Shown piece by piece: positions 39,001-51,000 of a stretch of 64,000 nucleotides of DNA; position 1 is the stretch's first letter, and each line of letters begins with the position of its first letter. The notes beneath the pieces were generated by a model, which was not told where the DNA came from, did no database searches, and saw nothing but the letters and a program-made list of their open reading frames with translations. The position numbers and the translations under genes are program-made. The DNA comes from Gymnogyps californianus (taxonomy: Eukaryota > Chordata > Aves > Accipitriformes > Cathartidae): contig NC_059482.1 of assembly GCF_018139145.2 (NCBI RefSeq), forward strand, positions 21,661,332 to 21,725,331, written 5' to 3'.

Positions 39001-42000
39001 TGTGGAAACGTTGTGGGTTTTTTTTTTTTTTCCTTCTCCCTGCAGTAGGGCAGGTGCTTTCCTGAATTACATGCAGAAAACTGCTGTTCAGTTATTAACT
39101 TCCACTTTCACGGTGGAACAGGTTCTGCAGCGTGTGGCTCGTGCAGGAAGCATAGCCCAGGAGGAACGCTAATTATTCCACACACCTCCACATGCCTGTA
39201 TCGTAATGCCTGGGAGCCCCTGTTGGGATATAGGGCCTCTGTTGCCTGGGGTGTTGTACACGTATGAATAGGTTGTGATGGGGGCTAGGGGGAGGGCATA
39301 GCAAAAAAGACATGTTCCTTTTGATTAAAAAAGCCAACAAACTGTCTACGTGGGGACCGTAGGAAAGCTTATAGCAGATCTAAGCATTGATTAAAGGTAG
39401 ATTTCTGCACAGTTACAGTGGTTTGTTAGATGCTCCGTATATACTCTTGGTAACATATTCTATTCTGTGTTTTGGCTTCCTGAGCAAGTATGTGCTATTG
39501 CTCTAGAAAACCTTTTCCTCAGAAAATGTTTAACCTGCTGCCCAGACAAATTCCTCCCCCAATTACATATCAAGCTGGTAAATTACCAGAGGTGACTCCC
39601 ATTTCTACAGTGGAAAAATGAGCCTGTGAGCATACGGGGAAAAGCTGACCTACGCTACATTAACAGCAGATCAACTGAGTGTTTTCAGCTGTTCTTCAAA
39701 AGCAACTCCTGTAATATGCAACCCAAAATAAGATTCTTCTAATCTTTCAGGAATTCTTTTTGGAAAGCTGTGTATGAAGCCATAGATTGGCTATTTTACA
39801 GGTTCAGTTAAATGACAGGAGCTACCATAACAACTAGTTTAATCCCCAGCATGTCCACTCTAGCACATTTGTTGCGATCTGGTGTCCAGAGTGTGGACGT
39901 CGTCCCTATTCTTCCAACATAATGGTAGCATAGGTCAAGAAGGGCTCTGCTAAGCATTAATACTAAATCTCGTCGTCTTCTCTTGGCTCAGGTCGACAAG
40001 TGAGCAGCGAGTGCCAGGGTGAAATGTTGGATTACCGGCGCATGCTAATGGAAGACTTCTCGCTGAGCCCAGAAATCATCCTGAGCTGCCGAGGGGAGAT
40101 CGAACACCACTGCTCAGGCCTGCATCGGAAGGGTCGCACCCTGCATTGCCTGATGAAAGTAGTACGGGGCGAAAAGGGAAACGTCGGGCTGAATTGTCAG
40201 CAGGCAGTAAGATGCTTTTCTATCACTTCGCTTCTAGGTTGCCTAGTTGGTAGAAGCACTGATTTGTCTGTTAATGTTTTGCCTTGCGATAGAGATTGTG
40301 CTGAAGGCAGTCTGGCTCTGCCGGGTACCAATGAATGCTGGAGGCTGTTGTGTCATTGTCATGGTATGAAGTGTAACTTGGTATCTAGCAGCATTAACAT
40401 TAGTAATGTGTTTTCCTCAAAAAATACATTTTGCATTGTTTTGCTCTGGATTTTGTACTGGATCTCCAGTAGTTCTTCTCCAGCAGCGCTCAAATCATGG
40501 AATTCTCTCCTGGGTGCAAGATGTAGGCAAACTTGCTTTTTTATAAGTTTTAAAACATTCCCTCTCCTTCCCTTTTCCCCCTATGCGCTGTGCTTGGAAA
40601 TGCACTAAATCTTCTCAAAGCACCTTTCCACTCAGTTTTATTTTTGCTATTTCATTCAGCTTAAACGATGGAAATGGAACTTCAGGGACAGGTAGGTACA
40701 ACATACTGCTGCACGTTGTTGTAGTTGCAGCCCCTGAAGGAAAAGTCGTTCTTCTCCAAAATACCTGTTTAAGATAGGATGATTCTTTTGCCTTTTTTAA
40801 ACTCCCATTTTGGCCCAGATGCATCTTGTTTGTAGTCTCTTTAAATTAAAACAATTATTTAATATTTGTTCAAACTCATTAGTGCTTTTTAATGTGATAT
40901 TACATTTTTGTACTTAATACCTGCTTTTAATGACCCATGAGCCTGGAAAAGTGACATCAATGCCAAAAACGGCTAGGGAGTGTTAGTGCTGATGTAGGAA
41001 TTCGGGGAGATGTATGCTCTTGACCTCCTGCAATATACAGAACCACTGTAGTCCATTTTCAGTGTAAATGTAGCTTAAAGCCTGAGCCCAAAACGTTGCC
41101 AGTTTGTGATGTTATCAAAGATAAATGAGTATCTGTTAAGTTTTTGTAAGGCATAGGATGCTTTTGTGATGAAGCTTATTTCTGCATAAATACCAGGTGT
41201 ATTGGTGCAGCAGCTGTACAGTTTGAGTCATTTCTGCGGTGAGCTGTAGTGTGTGACTTATGCTTTGCAACATTTGTGTGAAAAGCTGAATGCTTGTTTC
41301 TGTTTAAATATGAAATTGAACTTGCTGCTTCAGAACTTGATTATTTGCAAATTGTCGGAAGATCAGTTTATCTTGGGAGTAACTTCCAGATTATGAAGTG
41401 CATGTTCAGAACAAGTCGTAAGTCAAGGCAGGGGACCCCCAAAAGTGATACGAGATTTCAGACACTTGGGGAAAAAGAATATCTGTAGAAATCTGTAGGG
41501 TTTTTTTTCAGTTCTCTTAAGCTACTGCTTTATTTTTGTACAGTAAGTAGATGCAACAGCAGGGCTTGTCAATGACTGCCCTTCAAGTTGAATGACCTGT
41601 GTTTTGTTCTCTGTGCAAAAGACAGCAGGAGCAAATTAAGTGTTGATTTTATAAAATACGATTAGTTTGTCCATATTTTTATGGGCAAGAGGAAGTAGAT
41701 GATTGCAAGAGTAGGATAAATGTTCCAATGCTTTGTGTTCCTGAGGACTGGCATGGTGCTATTATATAGCTGCCTACGACGTCTGAGGTACTAAATCATT
41801 TACCGTTGATATTTTTGTATGTGAATGGTAATGGTTGTCTTGGCTGTCACTGGTTTTGTTCTGTTTTGATTTATTGTGTTAGAATGAGCTTCTTGCTTTT
41901 ACATTCTATGGTAGGTAAATTATCTTTGTAAGGAAGAGAAAAGGTCTGAAACCCTTCCAGATACTGTGCGGCTTGTGCAAGAGGCTCAAACTTGCCTGTC

Positions 42001-45000
42001 ATATGAAATTGGCCCGTATGACAGGCTGTGAAGAAGGCAAGTTAGAGAGGTCCATCCCTTCATAGTAGCTGGAGCTGCTTCATTTCCTTTTGGGTACCTA
42101 GAGAGCACCTTTGACGTATGCTTCTGCTGAGCCACTGATGCTTTTCTGAAGCTGATTTCTCAGCGTATTCGTTGCCGTATGTCAGTATAGTTAAGTCTTT
42201 GAGACATGTGGATGGTCTCAGAAGTGCTGCTTCGGTAAATTCATTCATGGGGGAAAGATTGACCTGTGCTGGGGTTTCCAAAACTAGTAAGCAGACTGCA
42301 TCAAAGAGCAACGACTGATTTGTTTTGGGTTTTTTTATTTACAATGTAATGTTGGTGAGAGCTCCTATCACGTCGTACCTGCAGTGGCTCCTCATCTGCA
42401 GATAGGATGGCTGCTTCAGCCATCTCCTGCTTGCTTGCTTCCTGGCTACTGCTTGGTCCACATGGCTTCAGCCCAAGTCCAGCTTAGACCAAAGCTGACT
42501 GACATTGATCCTTGCTTTCTGATGTTCTTGGGCAATTCTAATTTCAGGAACGTGGTGCTGATGCTCTCAGATTGATCTTTTGATGTGGCTGTTGATGGTG
42601 GAACTACTGGTCTGTGGCGTCTCTCTCTTATCACCCGTGGAAACAAAGGAAAACAACACGGTTGCTTTGGGGTTGTCCCAGCAGAGCTGCTGCAGTGCTT
42701 TGGGCCCATCTCCAGATGTCATCTTTTCTATGTGGAGTCAAAACTTGTGTCCCTGTGCTTTTAGTAGCATCAGTAGGTAATGCTAATACAGCACTTTGAT
42801 TTCTTGGCTAGCTCAAAGCAGTAGCACTAGTCCTGAAATTCTTCAGACACACTTGCCTAGACAGTTTGCTTGAGGAAATTGGAATGGGAAGCATCTAATT
42901 TGGATCTGTTTTTACTTACTGTCCTGTCTGTCTAGGTTTGCTCTGATTCTGTTTGCCTTATGAAAGGAAGATGTTTGCCTATCTGCCAAAAACAACACAA
43001 AAAAATCCCAAAACAACAAACCATAACCGAAGAACATGCATGATTTTATTTTTCTGCAGGAGCATCTGCTCGTACCCTTTCCTGCGTGAGGAACATGAGT
43101 GATTGTTTGTACTTAAAACTGTCAACGAAATGCGTTCTCAAACCTTCTCAAACCCCAGTTTCTTGATCTGAGGGGTTTCATTTCTTCTGACACCTCAACC
43201 AGCATGATCTTGCATATGAGAGTCTGCGCTCGCAATTAACCGTGCTGTTGAGCAAGGGGCATGCCTAGATGTTTGGGTCTGAGAGCTGTGTGGTTTTTTT
43301 TATTTCAGTTTTGTTCAGTGAACTTGCCAAAATGCCCAAGTTCTGTAAATGGTAGAGGAACGATGGCTTTCTGTGTAACATAAATGGTTCAGCCTAAGTT
43401 AAAAAAAAAAAAAAAACAAACTCCCGGGTGTTTGGTCAGCCATATCTTGCCTAACTGTAGGCTTAAGTGCCTTGCTAACCCCAGCATATCACAGGTACAC
43501 TCTAGCAATGCGCCCTCTTAAGGGCTGTTTGCAGTTTGGCTTTGCCATCTCGGAGAGCGCTCTGCCTGTTCTGAAGCAAAGGATAAGGCTCCTATTATTT
43601 ATACTATTGCTGTACTTTTATAGGGGCATGCATTTTATTAAGGAAAAAAAAATATCATTGGAAGGAGATACTACTTCTGGAGCATATCTTCCCATGTAAA
43701 ACAAGCTCTTCTTTGCTTTGGGGAAGAATATACAGCTTGGATATGTTCCAGTCATTAAATGGTCTTCAGCAAATATCATTGTTATGTTACTCTTCAAAGA
43801 TGGACGTTCTGCACGTAGGGAGGGTGGGTCTGCGATGCTGTAGGTCATCAGACAGCAGATACCTGTGTCTGTTAATTGTCAGCATCAGCCCATAAAAGGT
43901 CTGCAGCTGTACTGGCAGTGTCTAGCACCTATGGTGTCACTTAGTGGAAGCAATATTTTATACTAGAGCTGCTGGCAAACTGTTTTTCAAATACGTGGCT
44001 TTTATGTTGCTCTGGTCTCATCTTTGTTTTTTCTGTTCAGTCCCTTGAGCATGTGAAACTATAATCCTTGCTAAAAGGGCAGATATTTCTGCTTCCAATT
44101 TCTAATACAGCTAATAAATTAATAGTTAATTGTTAATTTAGCTGCACATCAGGATAAAAGTTCAGAGGATTATAAAGTTTATCCATCTGCTTTTCAGCTG
44201 CAACGGTTTGTTGTGGGAGGGAGGAAAATCCTATAAAACCTTCACTTTTATCACTGGTGCCAAATTATTCCCTCGCCCCTGCAGTCAGGGCAGCTGGCTC
44301 GCTGCTGCACATCTTGCACGTGGTTGAGGATCGGGACTCGGAATCCTGCAGTAGTACCCAAAATAGGGCAGAGAGACTGGGAGGTGATCTGGTGCTTCCA
44401 AGCTGTCGTACCCAGTGCGCTTTGGCCTCTTCCGCTTGACAGCAACACAAACACCACTTAAACTGAGACCTGAGGAAGAATCTTGCCTGTACAATACTCT
44501 GGCCAGTTTATTTAATCTGTGTGTGTCAGGTTTGAGGTTTTATTCAGCCATTTGTCCTTGAGGGAGTAATTCCAGTAATCGTACTTGATCCTTTTTTATA
44601 TGTAAACATCTGACATGAAGCGATCCCAGCACTTTACATGCAGAGTACTGCCCATCCGTGCAGGCTGTGTGTGCATGCCAGCAGAGCTACCATGTTCTTC
44701 TTCTTCTTGCATTGACTCTTAGGAAGTTTGTAAAGGACGCACCACTTCTCACTTCTCCTGCTGATCAAGGTGCAGCTTCCTGTTATTACCTGGATCCTGT
44801 GTTGACTTCTGTTTGACCGCTGTCAGAGTTGTATAAAATGTTTCTTTATTATTATTTTTTTAGTGAAAATATCCCAAGAATTTTTGAATCAACAGCTTGT
44901 GCCTGCTAGGCAGTGCTCTTCCGAGCTGCCTGCATCCCTTAGAAGCTGAGGCTGGGCCTAATTAACTTTGGCCAAGAGCGAGTTGCAGGAAATCCTGCGT

Positions 45001-48000
45001 TCCTCCCAGGCAGTCTGTGGTCTGTCCTCTTGATTACAAGCTTCCTATTGGATAAATAGCGCTAGCTTGTCTCTTCTCCAGTTCTCTGATGCTTTTTTCT
45101 TCCCCGTGTTTTGTGATGTTAGGGCTTTGCCCCTGGATGGTGTTTAGGTGCAGACTCTGAAAAGTGGAGGATAAAATTGTAACTGTGCTTTTGATTCAGT
45201 TGGGCTGGGGCCCAGTAACAAACATCATTAACTGTCAAGATGTTAACAGCGTAGACCACTTGATGTCGGTGTGCAGTTGCCTTCTAAGCAAGCCGTCTCT
45301 TTTTTGCTCCAAATTTGTTTTGGCTAAAAGTGTTTTGCCTGTCGAATGATGATACCAGTCTGCCCTATGTCAGTCTTTGGGAATTCGCAGCTTGGTGGGA
45401 AATGAAGTGGGACGTGAGGATCTTGGGCCGAGTGATGGCCCAGAAGGCTACTCCTCTCCCTAAAACTATAGATAAAGTGACACTATGAGATTTACCCAAA
45501 CTCCCTTCCCCTGGCCCAGCAGATGCCTCCCAAATTCATGTTCAGATGTCATGGGCTGTGTGAAGATAACCCATCTGGATCTGATTTTGAAGCTCAGTGC
45601 TGCAGATGTTAAATTATGTTTCCGTATTAATAAGAGACAGTTATTTTTCTGAAGCTTTAATCAGAATAACTGTTTCACAAGAAGAAAGGACTTGATAAAA
45701 CTTCATACTGTATTTACCTATGACAGTTGAAAGTATTTAGAAGTCACAAAAGGAGTGCAGGTATACCACAGCTTCCCATTGGCACACCTGTTCGCTAAAT
45801 CTTTGGAAACTTGGTTTTCATCTTTCACTTATACTGTGGCTTCTCTTAAGTAGATGAAAACTGATGCCCTGCTTTTGTTATAGATGTGTATATATATGAT
45901 ACAATATTATATATAATTTTATAATAATATTTAATAATTATATAGTTTTATCTTTTTATATATTAAAAATTGTTTAATATAGACCAAATTGTGGTTACCC
46001 TGGCTTCCAAAAGCTTCAGCAGGCATACCCGAGGAAATGATATTTCATGGGCCAGCAGAACGGGACATTTTATCCTGTATTTCAGTGAAACTTTTGTGTC
46101 CTCTCCAGGCAATTCAAAAATGTTTTTAAGCTTTGTTTGTAGTTAGGCAACTGGTCTTTAAACATTGATTTGGGTTTCAGTTTAGAGCAGTAGATAGTCT
46201 TCATGGAAGTGTGTCAAATTTGCATGTTTGGTATCATCAGCCTTATGGGATGAGGATGGATCAAAAATACAATATTGAAATTTTACCAGTTCCATTTTGT
46301 ATATGGTGTATATGGTGTATAAGTGGTCCAGGTATACAGTTGACGTTCAATGTGTGACTAGTCTCATCCAATGTCCCTGGGCTGCCTCATAAGGATAATT
46401 AGGGTTCAGCAGCACTGGACTCCCATGTCTGGTAATTGAGTTGACAGCACAAGTATTTGAAATAAGCGACTGTAGAGCAGAGGTCATGCCTGGTAGTGTT
46501 GTTACTGGCATAGAATTGCCATGCTGAGAAGTTGTAAGTGCTCTCATTTTGATTATTATAATTTGTTTTCCTGTCCGTAATTTCTTTCTTCCAGCTTCAA
46601 ACACTGATTCAAGAAACTGACCCCGGTGCGGATTACCGCATTGACCGAGCGTTGAATGAGGCCTGTGAATCGGTGATACAGACTGCCTGCAAGCACATAC
46701 GGTCTGGAGACCCAATGTAGGTGGCTCTCGGGTACATCTGATTTTTGTTTCTGTTGGGCGTCCGTGAAGGTTGTGTGGCTGACCAGTATAGATACTAAAA
46801 CCTGTCCGGAAATAATGGACTCCATCCTAGCAATTCATACAGGGTTGGAGGTGTGAACAGAGCTCTGTCTTCATTCTTGCCATATAAGCAGGCTAGTATT
46901 TTTATAACAGGGCTATTTTAGCACTGGTGAAGGACGTGGCTATCTCAGGTGCTTAGATTGAATTTGTAACATTTGATGTGCTGATTTTTCTTACTACAGA
47001 AGTCTTTAGCAATATCACAAAGAAAAGTAACAAGCCTTGAAAGGCCGGTTAAGCAAACCCGTACTGCAGAGACAAATGTCGCCTTTATCTTCAGGTCTGA
47101 TACATATTGTCTCCTGAGCCAGATTTTATATAAAATATTCCTTATGATTTTGTCATATATCAGACTTGCTGAGATAACTAAAACAATGGCATTTAAGAGG
47201 GTACAAACGTGGTATACGGTTGTTTCAGATGTAATCTTTTTGAAGGAATACAAAGATCTTCACTGCATTTGAACGTCTTATCAGTCTTTCCAATGAACCA
47301 TAGATTCACCAACACCAACTGTTACAAGGAAGCTCAGCATGATTATAACAGTCTGTTGCCTAACTTTGTTGTTCTGTTTGCAGGATTCTGTCTTGCCTCA
47401 TGGAGCACTTATATACTGAGAAGATGGTGGAGGACTGTGAGCATAGGCTCTTGGAGCTCCAGTATTTTATATCTCGTGATTGGAAGTGAGTACTGCAAAG
47501 CAAGATTTATCCTCACTTGATGCTTGTATTTAGTGTTTGTATGCATTAGCAGTTCCTTGCAAAGCAATATAGCTTATGCTTGTTCAAAAGAGAACTTTTA
47601 AGCGTGCCAGGTCTGTAAGGCATTAATGCCTGTCTGGAACAGTAGAAGCAAAAGCTGCTTAGAAAAAGTGTGGTGCTTACTTAAGTCAGGTACTCACTTA
47701 GAAATGAGGCAACCCTAAAAAGCGTCTCAAGTTTGAGCTCTGAAATTCAATGCATCTTTAATTAAAAGAAGTCTCTCTGGCCGTATTGAAGTGGAAGGTC
47801 ACTTTCTGTGCAGGTGGCAGCCAGTTTTATCTGCTCTGAGCGCTACAATATGGGAGTTAAGAAAACCAAGCTATTAAATATAACAAAGAGCTACTGTGTG
47901 AGATGCTCCCTGCTTCCATTTCTGCCTTTTTTCAAGTTCTCTAGGTGTGATTACAGCCTGTAGAGCCGGTGTAATTCCCTTTGGAGCACTACTTTTCCAA

Positions 48001-51000
48001 CTTTCTCATCCAAAGATGGCAGTGCTTTGTTTTTAAATATATACAGAGCCCCTTGTGTCTGTGTGGAGATGAGGAGAGTATAAATTTGATAAACATGACC
48101 AGTGAGGAAAGAATAAGTGTTTGCTTTTCTGAAGAAGATTGACAGGTGAGAAAGCAGAGTACATCAAATGGGGTTACTGCAAGAAATGGAATAATTGTTC
48201 TCGGCGACCACAAGGAGTGTAAGGCAAGAGGTCATGGGCTTCGATTACTGCAAAGGGTATTCAAATCAAACATTAAGAAAATCTGACTCATAGCTGTATC
48301 TATGGGCAGCACTGCCAGTAGTTAAGAGCTGACATGCTCTGGGAACCTTCTGCTTTTCAAATACATGGGGCTTCATGGACCAGAGAGTTTAGGGCTTTGT
48401 GGCTGTTTATTTAGTCACCTCGATAACTGTCCCCATAGGTAGACAAGAATACTTAATTTTTTTTTCCTCCTCTTCCTGTTTCTCTTCATTGCTGATTCTC
48501 CTGCCTGTACCATGTTTCCAGGAGGTAATTCATTGCTTGAGCCAAACTTAGTGATGGGAAGAAGGAAGACTGAGTATTTGCATTTTGCTAGGAGTAAAGA
48601 TAATTCTAATTCATACTGCAGGCTGGGCAACATTAGCTCATCTTTCTTGTTTAACCACTGTTCCCTAGAACTGGCTTATAAAAACTGTTTTATTAACTCT
48701 GCGCCTAGCACAGATGCACGGAGTAGAAGTGGTTTTCTTACTGCTTTTATCATTATCTATGTAATTGTGTCCACTGGTATCACTTGATGTTTGCCTTCTA
48801 AAGTGTTGTAGAAATCTGAAGTTTCCATTTTGGAAAGTTGGCAATATCTCACTTAGCTTTAATGTAATTAAACTTCATCTTAAGAGATCTGCACTTGCAG
48901 TTTTCTTGTATGCAAAAGCAAGGGATGCTGAGTCTTCAGCTAGCTCAAACCCAGAGCAGACAATAATTAATCTAACTCAGATTTTTAGGAAACTGGCATT
49001 TCAAAATGGCAGCAGTACAAAGTATGCATAAGATATTATACAAGCAAAACATGCTATGTACCTGCCTTTCTGCTGCTTTAGGGCATCAAGGAGATGATTT
49101 CTTTTCTCCTGTGTCAGCATTTGGCTGGCATGCTGCAGAAGAGAATGGGAGGCGCTTCAAGAAGCGTTGAAGATTTAATCTGTAACTACAGTGTATTTTT
49201 GCAGGATTAGGGAGTTGATTCCAAATTGAGTGACAGGCCTTTTGCCACCTGTTGGTTCAGTTGGTTAGACACTGCTGCTGGATGATGTGGTGGTGTATGA
49301 AACTTGAAGTGGATTTTTTCTGCCTCAGAAGCATTTCAGAATATGAAAAGCATTAAAGGTTTGAATAAAGTGCTAGTGATAACTTTTCTGTTTGCAGATT
49401 GGATACAGTCCTTTACCGCAAGTGTCAGGGAGATGCCTCCCGTCTCTGCCATACCCATGGCTGGAATGAGACTAGTGAGCTGATGCCTCCAGGGGCTGTT
49501 TTCTCCTGCTTGTACAGGCATGCGTACCGCACAGAGGAGCAAGGAAGGAGGGTAAGTGCTAGACTGCAACTTACTGCTCTTTGATCTGTGGTAGAAGGGT
49601 TGCATGTACATTTGGAAGTTGGACATACTGTGCTAGAACTGCCAGAACTCACAAAAGCTACTTAAAAGCATTTACTGTAGGTCGTACTTGCACTGCTTCG
49701 GTTGCCCAACTCCTCCTCAGGTGTGGCCGGAAGGTCTGTGGTGGTGTTCTGGTAAGGCAAAATAGCCACATCAAGATGTGACAGTTGCCCGCAGGGGGAA
49801 CTGTGTGCTGACAAAGAACTTGGGTATATCTGTTTAGACACAGTGCAAGTCCCCCCCCTTGTCTTTCCAAAGAGGAATGTGATTCCTTGTAGATAGCTAG
49901 CATAGCTGCAAAATTGGTTTTATGCAAAAAGGAGTTCCAAGCCCAGCTTTCCAAGGCTGTTTCTAATTAAGTTCTGATTTGAGTACAACTTCAGATTATA
50001 TTCCATTAAATTCTTCCTATTGATATAAAGCACCCTTTCAGTGCTTTGGAGCGTACAGTACTGGTAAATGTGCTTATGCTGTCTCTAAAGAAGACAGTAG
50101 GGATCTGACTTGCTGCCCTGCAGTCTGGAGATCTGCCATAATCACATTTATTTGGTTCAGAGCTATTCTTCTCAAGTTTGCTGCCCTCTCGTGCCTTTAT
50201 CAAGGCACTCCCTCGAAAGCAACTGGGTACTCGGTTCCGTTTCTTTGGGCGCTGTAGTGTACACAGCCCCTAGGAGTTGGTGGGTTCACACAATGGGTTG
50301 GCTTAAAAATTAATTTCTGCAGCTTGATTTAAAAGGTCTTTTGTGGCAGAGGTCAAGTATTGATTGAAAGCATCTCTCTTTTAGGAATAATTCTTCTTAA
50401 TGCAGTTTCTTCGTCTGCTGAGTTGAGAGTTTTTAATTCTATTTTATATTAATGCTGACCAAAGAAATCAATAGCCACCCTGCAAATAATCTATCAGAGA
50501 GAGAAAAGGCTTTTAAATGTATTTTTCTTGTGGTAAGTAGGCTAAGGGAGCAGCTGTCATTTTGAAATTTAGCATTTGAAAGCAAACTCCTCAGAGGTTA
50601 GATCTGTACTTTCTTCCAGTGCTGTGCAGAAAATGCTAGGTAACATCCAGTGGTTTGGATTTTTAAATGTATGAAGTCTTAAGCTTCGACCGGTGCATTT
50701 TAGGTCTGACAAGCTCCATTCCAATATCCCTTGATTTTCTATAATTTGTTTCTTCCTCAGTCTTGGCAAATGCTGGCTCTGATGTGCTGCAGTGGGGATT
50801 TCTGAGAAGAAATTACAGCTGGACTAATTGCCTCATTCTGGGCTTCCCTTTTGGTATTGAGGGCATGAGCTATTTTGACTTTCTTCTCCAGAAGCAGTCT
50901 GTAGCTTTGAATGAAAGAGGCAGCGCAGCAGATAATCTAGGGACCTGCTTTCACATCTCATTTCAAAAGCAAAGTGAAGGTTTAAGAATATAAAATTTAT

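Larger units (their letters stand above)
40207..46594 (+). other. GLG1: GLG1 intron 8
   Basis: 6388 bp. The exon 8 frame continues to a stop at 40606-40608, and an ATTAAA follows at 40845-40850. Other contents are an A16 run at 43401-43416, a 100-bp almost pure A/T stretch at about 45886-45981 and a short TGTATATGG triplication near 46299. No repeat family or second gene was recognised. Confidence 0.8.

Noticed and set aside
43401..43416. A16 run as a retrocopy tail
   Set aside because: No AATAAA at the right distance upstream and no recognisable mRNA body.
46298..46321. TGTATATGG near-tandem repeat
   Set aside because: Under three short units; too small to be informative.
46347..46825. Antisense ORFs over exon 9
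   Set aside because: They are reverse-frame shadows of the GLG1 exon at 46595-46716.
47481..47490. Donor of exon 10 placed after TGGAAG
   Set aside because: It would break the frame with exon 11; TGGAA|GTGAGT gives both a consensus donor and the correct Lys.
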